Source: Pseudorhodoferax sp. Leaf265
GTDB lineage: Bacteria > Pseudomonadota > Gammaproteobacteria > Burkholderiales > Burkholderiaceae_C
Length of the DNA stretch: 64,000 nt
Direction of reading: 5' to 3'
Assembly (NCBI RefSeq): GCF_001422365.1
Contig: NZ_LMMT01000036.1
Coordinates: forward strand, 189,823 to 253,822
The notes under the pieces were generated by a model, which saw nothing but the letters and a program-made list of their open reading frames with translations, was not told the origin of the DNA and searched no databases. Shown here in pieces: positions 42,338-50,737 of this stretch (positions are counted from its first letter, which is position 1; every line of letters starts with the position of its first letter). The position numbers and the translations under genes are program-made.

Positions 42338-43132
42338 TCAGCGCCCGGTGTACCTGGGCGTGCGTTTTTCGAGGAAGGCCTGCATGCCTTCGCGGAAGTC
42401 GCCGGTCTGCGTGCAGAGCACCTGGTTGCGGTCCTCCAGCGCGATCACGGCCTCCATGCTGGGCGCGTCGATGGCCAGCCCCAGTGCGTCCTTGGTCAGG
42501 CGCAGCGCCACCGGCGTGGCGCCCAGCATGTCGTCCGCCAGCGACTGGGCGTCGGCCTGCAACTCGGCCAGCGGCGCGACGCGGCTGACCAGGCCCAGCG
42601 CATAGGCGCGCTGTGCGTCCATGAAGCGGCCGGTCAGCAGGTACTCGGCCGCGACCGAGCTGCCGACCATGCGCGGCAGGAAGTAGCTCACGCCCACGTC
42701 GCAGGCCGACAGGCCGATGCGGATGAAGGCCGCGTTCATGCGCGCGTCGGGCGTGGCCAGGCGGATGTCCGAGGCCAGCGCGAGCGCGAAGCCGCCGCCG
42801 CTGGCCGCGCCCTGCACCACGCTGATGATGGGCTGTGGACAGCGCCGCATGGCCAGCATGATGTCGCGGATGCTTTTCTGCTTGTCCAGCATCTCCTCCA
42901 CGCCGCGCTGGCCGCCGCCTTGCGCCGTGGCGTCCTTGATGTCCAGCCCGGCGCAGAAGGCACGGCCCGCGCCCTGCAGCACGACCACGCGCGCGCTGCT
43001 GCGCGCGTTCAGGCCCTCGAAGTAGTGGCGCAGCGCGTCGGTCAGGGCCGAGTCGAGCGCGTTCAGGCGCTCGGGCCGGCTCATCGTGAGCCAGGCGACG
43101 CTGCCGCGCTCCTCGACGGTGAGCACCGTCAC
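42338..43132 (-). CDS. Crotonase family protein lacking both hydratase glutamates, probable isomerase
   Basis: This 264-residue crotonase-fold protein has GRAFCAGLDIKDATAQGGGQRG and GAASGGGFALALASD. Both catalytic glutamates of rat enoyl-CoA hydratase are missing (GGFALA and AAFIRIGLSACDVG). An Asp at the place used by dienoyl-CoA isomerase is present in ACDVG. A double-bond isomerase is more likely than a hydratase, by inference. GTG 43132 overlaps the upstream dehydrogenase stop (GTGA). Confidence 0.82.
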   Translation of the reverse strand: MTVLTVEERGSVAWLTMSRPERLNALDSALTDALRHYFEGLNARSSARVVVLQGAGRAFCAGLDIKDATAQGGGQRGVEEMLDKQKSIRDIMLAMRRCPQPIISVVQGAASGGGFALALASDIRLATPDARMNAAFIRIGLSACDVGVSYFLPRMVGSSVAAEYLLTGRFMDAQRAYALGLVSRVAPLAELQADAQSLADDMLGATPVALRLTKDALGLAIDAPSMEAVIALEDRNQVLCTQTGDFREGMQAFLEKRTPRYTGR

Positions 43133-44277
43133 AGCGCGCGCGAGATCACTTCTTTCATGATCTCGCTGGTGCCGCCAAAGATCCGCTGGATGCGGGCGTC
43201 GGTGTACATGCGCGTGACCAGGTACTCGTTCATGTAGCCGTAGCCGCCGAACAGCTGCACGCATTCGTCGATCACGCGGCCCTGTGTCTCCGAGCCCCAG
43301 AGCTTGGCCATGGAGGCCGTCGCGGTGTCGAGCTTTCCTGCCACGAGGTCTTCCACGCAGCGGTCGATGAAGGCGCGGCCGACCTTGATCTGGGTGGCGA
43401 TCTCGGCGAGCTTGAACTTGGTGTTCTGAAACTCGGCCACGGGCTTACCGAAGGCCTTGCGCTCGCGCACGTAGTCCAGCGTGGCGTGGTAGGCACCCTC
43501 CATCGCGGCCAGCGCCGCGACGCCGATGATCAGGCGCTCGTAGGGCAGGTCGCCCATGAGCTGGAAGAAGCCCTGGCCTTCCTTGCCGCCCAGCAGCGCG
43601 CTGGCGGGTACGCGCACATCGTCGAAGAACAGCTCGGAGGTGTCCTGCGCCTTCATGCCCATCTTGTCGAGCACTCGGCCGACGCGAAAGCCCTTGGCAT
43701 CGGCCGTGTCGACCACCAGGATGGAGGTGCCCTTGGCGCCCAGGTTCGGGTCGGTCTTGGCCACCACCAGCACCACACCGGCCAGGTAGCCGTTGGAGAT
43801 GAAGGTCTTGGAGCCGTGCAAAGCGTAGCCGCCCTCGACCTTGTCGGCACGCGTGCGCACGCCCTGCAGGTCCGAGCCCGCGCCGGGCTCGGTCATGGCG
43901 ATGGCGCCGACGATCTCACCGCGGGCCAGCAGCGGCAGGTAGTGGCGCTTCTGCGCGTCCGTGCCGTGGTTGAGGAAGTAGTGCGCGACGATGGAGTGCA
44001 CGCCCACGCTCATGCCCGACAGCGCCCGGCGCGCCATCTCCTCGTGGATGATGGCCTCGTGGCGGAAATCGCCGCCACCGCCGCCGTACTCCTCGGGAAT
44101 GTCCGTGCACAGCAGGCCCAGCTCACCGGCCTTGCGCCACAGCGCGTGGCCCACATGGCCGTTCTTGCGCGCGGCCTCGTCCTGCGGCTGCACCTCGGTC
44201 TCGATGAAGCGCACCACGTTGTCGCGGAACAGCGCCAGGTCTTCGTCCATCCAGGAGCGGCGGAAATCGATGCTCAT
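43129..44277 (-). CDS. Acyl-CoA dehydrogenase, long-chain/isovaleryl type
   Basis: This 382-residue flavoprotein oxidises acyl-CoA to enoyl-CoA. It has IPEEYGGGGGDFRHE near 60, AMTEPGAGSDLQGVRT near 130 and the C-terminal IFGGTSEIMKEVISRAL. The YEGT glutamate is replaced as in LCAD, with Glu260 (AAMEGAYHATLDYV) at the alternative catalytic position. It resembles the dehydrogenase at 10475. ATG 44277 follows a GAAAGA-type ribosome site. It sits between a ligase and crotonases in one operon. Confidence 0.9.
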   Translation of the reverse strand: MSIDFRRSWMDEDLALFRDNVVRFIETEVQPQDEAARKNGHVGHALWRKAGELGLLCTDIPEEYGGGGGDFRHEAIIHEEMARRALSGMSVGVHSIVAHYFLNHGTDAQKRHYLPLLARGEIVGAIAMTEPGAGSDLQGVRTRADKVEGGYALHGSKTFISNGYLAGVVLVVAKTDPNLGAKGTSILVVDTADAKGFRVGRVLDKMGMKAQDTSELFFDDVRVPASALLGGKEGQGFFQLMGDLPYERLIIGVAALAAMEGAYHATLDYVRERKAFGKPVAEFQNTKFKLAEIATQIKVGRAFIDRCVEDLVAGKLDTATASMAKLWGSETQGRVIDECVQLFGGYGYMNEYLVTRMYTDARIQRIFGGTSEIMKEVISRAL

Positions 44278-44292
44278 GCTTGTCTCTTTCTT

Positions 44293-45849
44293 TCAGTTCA
44301 CCTTGCGGGCGCGGTCTTTCCAGTAGGGCTCGCGCAGCACGAACTTCTGCAGCTTGCCGGCCGGCGAGACCGGCAGCTCGGTACGGAACTCCACACTGCG
44401 CGGGCATTTGTACCCCGCGATCAGCGTCTTGCAATGGGCGATCACGGCGGCCTCGTCCAGGTCCGCGCCCGGGCGCAGCACGATGACGGCGTGCACGCGC
44501 TCGCCCCACTGGTCGTCGGGCACGCCGATCACGGCCGACATGGACACGCCGTCCAGCTGCGCCAGCGCGTTCTCGACCTCGGCCGAATACACGTTCTCGC
44601 CGCCGCTCACGATCATGTCCTTGATGCGGTCGACCACGTAGAGGTAGCCCTCTTCGTCCATCATGCCGCCGTCGCCGGTGTGCATCCAGCCACCGCGCAA
44701 CGCGGCTTCGGTCTCGGCCGGCTTGTTCCAGTAGCCCTGCATGACCATGGGGCCGCGCGCGCAGATCTCGCCGACCTGGCCGGGCGGCAGCTCCTTGTTC
44801 TCGGGGTCGCGGATGCTGATCTCGGCGATCGGCACCGACTTGCCGGCCGAGCGCAGGCGCTTGGCCTGGTTGGGGCCGGGCAGGTGGTCCTCGGGCAGCA
44901 GCACGGCGATGGTGGGCGCCAGCTCGGTCATGCCGTAGGCCTGGCAGAACTGCACGCCAGGCAACGCCGCCATGGCCTGGCCCAGCAAGGTGGCGTCGAT
45001 GGGCGCGGCGCCGTACAGCACCATGCGCAGGCTCTTCAGGTCGAACTCGGCGAAGCGCGGGTGCTCGATGAGCCGCTTGACCATGGTGGGCACGAGGAAG
45101 GTCTCGGTCACCTGCTCGCGCGCGATGGCCTGCAGCACCGCCACCTCCTCGTAGAACGGAATGACGACCTGGGTCGCCATGCGCAGCACCATCTGCAGCG
45201 ACAAGCCGCAGCCCGCGACATGGAAGAACGGCGCTGTGACCAGGGCCTGCACCTGCCAGGCACGCGGTACGGCGGCGGCCGAGGCCAGGCCGTTCAGGTA
45301 CAGGTTGCTGTGCGTGAGCATCACGCCCTTGGGCCGGCCCGTGGTGCCGCCCGTGTACATCACGGCGGCCAGGTCGTCGCGCTGGCGGCGCAGGTCTTCC
45401 ACCGGCTCGGCCGCGGCCAGCAGGTCCTCGAAGGAGAGCATGCCTTCAGGCGCAGCCTCCTCGCCGACGTAGATCAGCGTGTGGAGCGATCTGGACAGGT
45501 CGCGCAGCGAAGCGACCTGCTTGGCGAAGAACTTGTCGACCAGCAGGATGCGCGTGTCGCAGTCGTCCAGCGAGTAGGCGATCTCCTGCGGGCTCCAGCG
45601 CACGTTGACGGGGTTGATCGCGCCACCGCCCCACCAGGTGCCGAACAGGTACTCGACATAGTGGTCCGAATTCATGGCCAGCATGGCCACGCGGTCGCCG
45701 GGTGCCATGCCGAGCCCGCGCAGCACGGCGGCCACGCGCGCCACGCGCTCGTGCAGCCGAGCGAAGCTGGTGCGGCGTTCGCCGAACACGACGGCCGTGG
45801 CCTGCGGTTTCTCGCGCAGTGCCTTGTGCAGGGCCTGGGTCAGTTGCAT
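44293..45849 (-). CDS. Acyl-CoA ligase (AMP-forming, long-chain fatty acid type)
   Basis: This 518-residue ligase makes acyl-CoA from acid, ATP and CoA. It has YTGGTTGRPKGVML near 178, AYGMTELAPT near 311, and GDGGMMDEEGYLYVVDRIKDMIVSGGENVYSAEVENAL. The A10 lysine lies in PAGKLQKFVLREPYWKDRARKVN. It resembles the ligase at 12783 throughout, including the YWKD/HWKDH tail. ATG 45849 follows GGAGACA. It is the second gene of the racemase operon. Confidence 0.9.
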   Translation of the reverse strand: MQLTQALHKALREKPQATAVVFGERRTSFARLHERVARVAAVLRGLGMAPGDRVAMLAMNSDHYVEYLFGTWWGGGAINPVNVRWSPQEIAYSLDDCDTRILLVDKFFAKQVASLRDLSRSLHTLIYVGEEAAPEGMLSFEDLLAAAEPVEDLRRQRDDLAAVMYTGGTTGRPKGVMLTHSNLYLNGLASAAAVPRAWQVQALVTAPFFHVAGCGLSLQMVLRMATQVVIPFYEEVAVLQAIAREQVTETFLVPTMVKRLIEHPRFAEFDLKSLRMVLYGAAPIDATLLGQAMAALPGVQFCQAYGMTELAPTIAVLLPEDHLPGPNQAKRLRSAGKSVPIAEISIRDPENKELPPGQVGEICARGPMVMQGYWNKPAETEAALRGGWMHTGDGGMMDEEGYLYVVDRIKDMIVSGGENVYSAEVENALAQLDGVSMSAVIGVPDDQWGERVHAVIVLRPGADLDEAAVIAHCKTLIAGYKCPRSVEFRTELPVSPAGKLQKFVLREPYWKDRARKVN

Positions 45850-45874
45850 GGGTGTCTCCTCCTGGTTCTGGAAT

Positions 45875-46957
45875 TCAGCGTGCGGCCCAGCGCGCCAGCA
45901 GCGCCGCCGCGTCGTGCGGCGACTGGGCCGGCGGCAGCTCGGGCGGCGTGCGGCTGAAGCGCGGCGCGGGCGCGGGCTGCACCAGGCCGCCGGCTTCGGC
46001 GAAGGTGCCGCGCGCGCGGTTGTGGGCATGGGCCGGCGCCTCGTCCCAGTCGAGCACGGGGGCGAAGCAGGCGTCCGTGCCTTCGAGCAGCGTGCACCAA
46101 GCGTCGCGCGTGCGCGTGCGGAACAGGTCGGCCATGCGCAGCTTGAGCAGCGGCCAGCGCGCGTGGTCCAGTTGCGCGTCGAAGGCCGGGTCGTCGGCGA
46201 TGCCGCAGCGCTCGCGCAGCAGCGCGTAGAACTGCGGCTCGATCGCGCCGATGGCCACGTACTTGCCATCGGCGCAGGCGTAGGTGTCGTAGAAGTGCGC
46301 GGCGCCGTCGAGCAGGTTCTCGCCGCGCTGGTTGTTCCACTGGCCGGCGGCCTTCATGCCGTACATCATGGACGACAGCAGCGCTGCGCCGTCGGTCATC
46401 GCGGCGTCGATCACCTGGCCCTGACCCGAGCCCTTGCTCTCGTGCAGCGCCGCGAGGATGCCGAAGGCCAGCAGCATGGCACCGCCGCCGAAGTCGCCCA
46501 CGTAGTTGAGTGGCGGCACCGGCGTCTCGCCCGCGCGGCCGATGGCATGCAGCGCCCCGCTGATGGCGATGTAGTTGATGTCGTGGCCAGCCGCCTGCGC
46601 CAAGGGGCCGTGCTGGCCCCAGCCTGTCATGCGGCCATAGACCAGGCGCGGGTTGCGGGCAAGACAAACGTCCGGCCCAAGGCCCAGGCGCTCCATCACG
46701 CCGGGGCGAAAGCCCTCGATCAGCACGTCGGCCCGCGCGATGGTCTGCAGCAGTTGCTCGGCCGCGCCTTCGGCGCGCAGGTCCAGCTGCAGCACCGTGC
46801 GGCCGCGCGCCAGGATGTCGTGCGGGTTGCGCCTGGTGCCGGGCCGCTCCACGCGCAGCACCTCGGCGCCCATGTCGGCGAACAGCATCGCGCAAAACGG
46901 TCCCGGGCCGATGCCCGCCATCTCCACCACCCGAAGTCCCTGCAAAGGTCCTGCCAT
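45875..46957 (-). CDS. Alpha-methylacyl-CoA racemase
   Basis: It interconverts (2R)- and (2S)-methylacyl-CoA so that branched acids can enter beta-oxidation. The 360 residues match the family closely. His125 and Asp126 lie in [18 protein letters not shown], Asp155 in [10 protein letters not shown] and Glu240 in [10 protein letters not shown]. These fit the mycobacterial racemase catalytic set His126, Asp156 and Glu241 with an offset of one. ATG 46957 follows GAGAGG. It leads a six-gene operon: racemase, ligase, acyl-CoA dehydrogenase, crotonase, dienoyl reductase, crotonase. Confidence 0.92.
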   Translation of the reverse strand: MAGPLQGLRVVEMAGIGPGPFCAMLFADMGAEVLRVERPGTRRNPHDILARGRTVLQLDLRAEGAAEQLLQTIARADVLIEGFRPGVMERLGLGPDVCLARNPRLVYGRMTGWGQHGPLAQAAGHDINYIAISGALHAIGRAGETPVPPLNYVGDFGGGAMLLAFGILAALHESKGSGQGQVIDAAMTDGAALLSSMMYGMKAAGQWNNQRGENLLDGAAHFYDTYACADGKYVAIGAIEPQFYALLRERCGIADDPAFDAQLDHARWPLLKLRMADLFRTRTRDAWCTLLEGTDACFAPVLDWDEAPAHAHNRARGTFAEAGGLVQPAPAPRFSRTPPELPPAQSPHDAAALLARWAAR

Positions 46958-47004
46958 CTCGTATGCCTCTCCAGCCGGCGCAGGCCAGCCATGTTCGATG
47001 GGGC

Positions 47005-47076
47005 ATCTTGGCGCCGCCACCGTGGGGCGGCATCGTCGGAACGGACGAAGTTGTCAGGTTAGGGTCATCCAGAGTG
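47005..47076. promoter_or_regulatory. Divergent activator operator between racemase operon and tctCBA
   Basis: TCGTCG-GAAC-GGACGA lies at 47033-47048. Toward the racemase, 22 bases lead to CAAGAT (47010-47005). Toward tctC the best hexamer at this spacing is CAGAGT (47070-47075), which is weak. A single site may serve both directions. Confidence 0.58.
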
Positions 47077-47135
47077 GTCAGACCACCCGACCAATGTTGC
47101 AATCGCGCCCACTTCGAAACCACGAGGAGACACGC

Positions 47136-48107
47136 ATGCAACGACGCCACGTTCTGGCCCGCACGGCCGGCGCCATCGCCACCCTCGCCCTGGCCCTGCC
47201 GGCCCTGGCCGCCTGGCCCGAGCGCCCGATCACGTTGATCGTGCCCTGGGGTGCGGGCGGCGGCACCGATGCGGTGGCCCGCATCATCGGCGCGGAGCTG
47301 GAGAAGGAATTGAAGCAGCCCATCAACGTCGCGAACCGCACCGGCGGCAGCGGCGTGGTCGGCCACCAGGCCATCGCCTCGGCCGCGCCGGACGGCTACA
47401 CCATCGGCATCCTGACGGTGGAGATCGGCATGATGCGGCACGCCGGCCTGACGCAGCTCTCAGGTGCGGACTACACCCCGCTGGGCCTCATGAACTTCGA
47501 CGCCAACGCCGTGCTGGTGCGCGCCGATTCGCCGATCAAGACCGCCGCCGACCTGCTGGCCGCAGCCAAGGCCAGCCCCGGCAAGATGAAGGCCAGCGGC
47601 ACCGGCCAGGGCGGCATCTGGCACCTGGGCCTGGCGCAGTGGCTGGTGGACAACAAGCTGCCCGGCAACGCCATCGGCTGGGTGCCCAGCCAGGGTGCCG
47701 CGCCCGGGCTGCAGGACCTGCTGGCCGGCGGGGTGGACGTGGTCTCGTGCTCGCTGCCCGAGGCCCGCGCGCTGATCGAAGGCGGCAAGGTGCGCCCGCT
47801 GGTGCTGCTGGGCTCCAAGCCCGATGGCATCTTCCCGCAGGTGCCGCTGTACACGGATGCCAGCGGCAAGATGTGGAACGCCGGCGCCTGGCGCGGCATC
47901 GCCGGCCCCAAGGGCCTGCCCAAGGACGTGAGCGACCGGCTCTCGGCCGCGCTCAAGAAGATCTTCGACGGCGCCGGCTACCAGGATTTCCTGAAGTCGC
48001 GCGGCTTCGGCGCGCTCTACGCCGGGCCGGCGGAGTTCGGCAAGTTCATGACCGACAAGGACGCCGACTTCGCGACCGCCATGAAGGCCGTGGGCATCGC
48101 CAAGTAG
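47136..48107 (+). CDS. tctC: Tripartite tricarboxylate transporter receptor TctC (Bug family)
   Basis: This is the periplasmic receptor of a complete TTT importer, 323 residues. The signal peptide MQRRHVLARTAGAIATLALALPALA is followed by WPERPITLIVPWGAGGGTDAVARII, the Bug ligand loop. ATG 47136 follows GAGGAGA. It is directly followed by tctB and tctA, so this is the one full TTT system in the window. It is divergent from the racemase operon. Its ligand may be a branched or dicarboxylic acid; this is inference. Confidence 0.9.
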   Translation: MQRRHVLARTAGAIATLALALPALAAWPERPITLIVPWGAGGGTDAVARIIGAELEKELKQPINVANRTGGSGVVGHQAIASAAPDGYTIGILTVEIGMMRHAGLTQLSGADYTPLGLMNFDANAVLVRADSPIKTAADLLAAAKASPGKMKASGTGQGGIWHLGLAQWLVDNKLPGNAIGWVPSQGAAPGLQDLLAGGVDVVSCSLPEARALIEGGKVRPLVLLGSKPDGIFPQVPLYTDASGKMWNAGAWRGIAGPKGLPKDVSDRLSAALKKIFDGAGYQDFLKSRGFGALYAGPAEFGKFMTDKDADFATAMKAVGIAK

Positions 48108-48113
48108 CAGCGC

Positions 48114-48581
48114 ATGCGCATCCACGACAGCCTGATCGGCGCGGTCCTGCTGCTGCTGTCGCTGGCCGTGCTCTGGCACATCCAGGGCTTTCCGCCCGCA
48201 GCGGGGCAGCAGTACGGACCGGCGCTGTTTCCTGGCCTGATTGCGGGCGGCCTGGCCATCGCCTCGCTGCTGCTGGCCTGGCAGGGCCTGCGCTCCGGCC
48301 AGCCGCTGGTCTCGGTCGGGGCGGGCCTGCGCTCGCCGCGCCACCTGGCCAGCCTGCTGGTGGCCCTGGGCGGCATGGTGTTCTACATCCTGTGCGTCGA
48401 CACGCTGGGCTTCATCGTCTGCAGCGCGCTGGTGCTGCTGGCGCTGCAGTGGGCACTGGGCGTGCGCCCGGTGGTGGCGCTGGCCGTGGCGCTGTTGGCC
48501 ACGCTGGTGATCCACGCCTGCTTCTACAAGCTGCTGCGCGTGCCGCTGCCCTGGGGTTGGCTGCAACCCATCGCCTGGTGA
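48114..48581 (+). CDS. tctB: Tripartite tricarboxylate transporter small membrane subunit TctB
   Basis: This 155-residue protein has four predicted membrane helices and starts MRIHDSLIGAVLLLLSLAVLWHIQGFP. It carries the typical GPALFPGLIAGGLAIASLLL segment near 38-57. TctB proteins are poorly conserved but recognisable by size, topology and position between tctC and tctA. The ATG is 6 bases after the tctC stop. Confidence 0.88.
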   Translation: MRIHDSLIGAVLLLLSLAVLWHIQGFPPAAGQQYGPALFPGLIAGGLAIASLLLAWQGLRSGQPLVSVGAGLRSPRHLASLLVALGGMVFYILCVDTLGFIVCSALVLLALQWALGVRPVVALAVALLATLVIHACFYKLLRVPLPWGWLQPIAW

Positions 48582-48591
48582 AGGACGCCTG

Positions 48592-50082
48592 ATGGACGCG
48601 GTTCTGCAAGCCTTCGCGCTCGTCGCCACGCCGCAGGTGGCGCTGGTGATGCTGCTGTCCGGCATGTTCGGCATGTTCGTGGGCGCGGTCCCGGGGTTGA
48701 CGGCCACCATGGCCACGGCCCTGCTGGTGCCGATCACCTTCTTCCTGCCACCGGTGCCGGCGATTGCCGCCATCGTCACCGCCACGGCGATGGCGATCTT
48801 CGCCGGCGACATCCCCGGGGCGCTGCTGCGCATTCCGGGCACACCGGCCTCGGCCGCCTACACCGACGAGTCCTACGCCATGACGCGCAAGGGCGAGGGC
48901 GAGAAGGCGCTGGGCATCGGCCTGGTGTTCTCGTGCATCGGCGGGCTGTTCGGCACGGCGGTGCTGATCGTGGCTGCGCCGTCCCTCGCCGAGTTCGCCA
49001 TCCGATTCAGCTCGTTCGAGTACTTCTGGCTCGTGGCGCTGGGCCTGACCTGCGCCGTGTTCATCACCAGCGATGCGCCGCTCAAGGGCTTGATCACGCT
49101 GTTCCTGGGCCTCTTGATCGGCTGCGTGGGCCTGGAGAACCCGGCCGCCCATCCGCGCTTCACGTTTGGCAGCGCCGACCTGCTTGGCGGCGTGAGCCTG
49201 ATCCCGGCCATGATCGGCATGTTCGCGATCTCCGAGATCCTGCGCTTCACCGTGACGACCGAGCAGATCGGCCGCTTCAACCAGCAACTCGGCTCGGTGT
49301 TCAAGGGCATGTGGGGCCTGATCTGCAAGTACCCCAAGCAGACCCTTCGCGGCAGCGTGCTGGGCACGGCGGTGGGCATCCTGCCCGGCGCGGGCGCCGA
49401 CATCGCGGCCTGGATGTCGTTCGCGATGAGCAAGAAGCTCTCCAGGGAGCCCGAGAAGTTCGGTACCGGCCATCCCGAAGGCCTGGTCGAGGCCGGCGCC
49501 GCCAACAACAGCGCGCTGGCCGGTGCCTGGGTGCCGGCGCTGGTGTTCGGCATCCCGGGCGACTCGATCACGGCCATCGTGATCGGCGTGCTCTACATGA
49601 AGAACATGAACCCGGGGCCGATGATCTTCATGAACAACGCGCCCAGCGTCTACGCCGTGTTCCTGGTCTTCATCGCCGCCAATCTGCTGATGCTGCCGCT
49701 GGGCTGGGCCTGCATCAAGGCGTCCTCGCGCATGCTGCGCATGCCGCGCAACATCCTGATGCCCATCATCCTGCTGTTCTGCCTGGTCGGTTCGTTCGCC
49801 ATCAACAACGCGCTGTTCGACCTGTGGATCCTGCTGGCCTTCGGCGTGGCGGCCTGGGTGCTGGAGGACAACGGCTTTCCCATTGCGCCAGCCATCCTGG
49901 GCATGCTGCTGGGCAAGATGCTGGAGGAGAACTTCATCACCTCGATGATCAAGTCCGAAGGCAGCTGGCTGGCCTTCGTCGAGCGGCCGATCGCGGGCGG
50001 GCTGGCGCTGTTCACGCTGGCGCTGTGGTTCGGCTCGGGCTGGCTGGCCTGGCGCCGGCGCACGCGCAGATGGGCCGCGTGA
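48592..50082 (+). CDS. tctA: Tripartite tricarboxylate transporter large membrane subunit TctA
   Basis: This 496-residue protein with about 12 membrane helices forms the transport channel. Family motifs are GAVPGLTATMATALLVPITF near 30, PGALLRIPGTPASAAYTDESY near 80 and AVGILPGAGADIAAWMSF near 260. VFGIPGDSITAIVIGVLYM lies near 320. AAGGA lies before ATG 48592. Bug receptors elsewhere in the window may also dock here. Confidence 0.92.
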   Translation: MDAVLQAFALVATPQVALVMLLSGMFGMFVGAVPGLTATMATALLVPITFFLPPVPAIAAIVTATAMAIFAGDIPGALLRIPGTPASAAYTDESYAMTRKGEGEKALGIGLVFSCIGGLFGTAVLIVAAPSLAEFAIRFSSFEYFWLVALGLTCAVFITSDAPLKGLITLFLGLLIGCVGLENPAAHPRFTFGSADLLGGVSLIPAMIGMFAISEILRFTVTTEQIGRFNQQLGSVFKGMWGLICKYPKQTLRGSVLGTAVGILPGAGADIAAWMSFAMSKKLSREPEKFGTGHPEGLVEAGAANNSALAGAWVPALVFGIPGDSITAIVIGVLYMKNMNPGPMIFMNNAPSVYAVFLVFIAANLLMLPLGWACIKASSRMLRMPRNILMPIILLFCLVGSFAINNALFDLWILLAFGVAAWVLEDNGFPIAPAILGMLLGKMLEENFITSMIKSEGSWLAFVERPIAGGLALFTLALWFGSGWLAWRRRTRRWAA

Positions 50083-50131
50083 ACACCGCGCCACCAGTTG
50101 GCGACGCGGCCGCGGCCCGGCATGCGCTGAA

Positions 50132-50641
50132 TCAGTCCGCGTGCATGCGGATTTCGCGGCTCTCGCCCATGCCGCTGGGCGGCTTGCCCGTGGCCGCGGC
50201 CTTGGCCATCTTGTAGAGCTGCGTGAGCTTGTTCTCCTTGACGTCCCAGAAGTGCGCGTGGGTGATGCGCACCTCGACCAGGGCCACGTCCGGATCGTCG
50301 ACGCCACCCGGGAACCAGGCCTCGGTCATCTTGTTCCACAGCTGGCGCGCCTTGGCTTTGTCGTCGCTGACGGCTGCGGTGCCGCTCACCGAGACGTAGC
50401 TGTCCTTGCCGGGGTCGGCGTAGCTCACGTTGACCGTGGACTCGCGCGCCAGGTCTTCGACCGAATCGCCCTTGCGCGACATGAAGAACCACAGCCGGTC
50501 GTCTTCGTCCAGCTGCTGGTTCTGCGTGGTCATGGGCCGCGCATGCAGGTGGCCATTGGCGGGATGGCGCGTGGTGAACATGGCGAACTTGATGTCCTTG
50601 ATCAGTTCCCACAGCTGCTGGCGGTCTTCGGGGGTGCTCAT
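50132..50641 (-). CDS. Pyridoxamine 5'-phosphate oxidase-family general stress protein
   Basis: This 169-residue split-barrel flavin-binding protein of the general stress protein 26 type contains IKDIKFAMFTTRHPANGHLHARPM near 15-38, DDRLWFFMSRKGDSVEDLAREST, and WFPGGVDDPDVALVEVRI near 120. The family binds FMN or FAD, but a catalytic function is seldom proven. ATG 50641 follows GGAGAGC; the frame extension to 50722 lacks a ribosome site. Confidence 0.85.
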   Translation of the reverse strand: MSTPEDRQQLWELIKDIKFAMFTTRHPANGHLHARPMTTQNQQLDEDDRLWFFMSRKGDSVEDLARESTVNVSYADPGKDSYVSVSGTAAVSDDKAKARQLWNKMTEAWFPGGVDDPDVALVEVRITHAHFWDVKENKLTQLYKMAKAAATGKPPSGMGESREIRMHAD

Positions 50642-50664
50642 GTGCTCTCCTTCGTTGGTGTGCA

Positions 50665-50684
50665 GCCGCATCGGACGATGCGGC
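50665..50684. repeat. Perfect hairpin upstream of the stress protein gene
   Basis: An 8-bp stem GCCGCATC/GATGCGGC (50665-50672 with 50677-50684) encloses GGAC, 24 bases before the ATG at 50641. Overlapping it, CGGCCTGAC is directly repeated at 50681 and 50701. It may be a leader structure or an operator. Confidence 0.4.
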
Positions 50685-50737
50685 CTGACCCCATTGAAAG
50701 CGGCCTGACGGCCACACCCCATCGGAGCGGCGCGTGC

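Noticed and set aside
50671-50684. TCGGACGAT near the stress protein gene as a regulon half site
   Set aside because: It belongs to a different perfect hairpin (GCCGCATC/GATGCGGC) and lacks the TCGTC-N4-GACGA arrangement.
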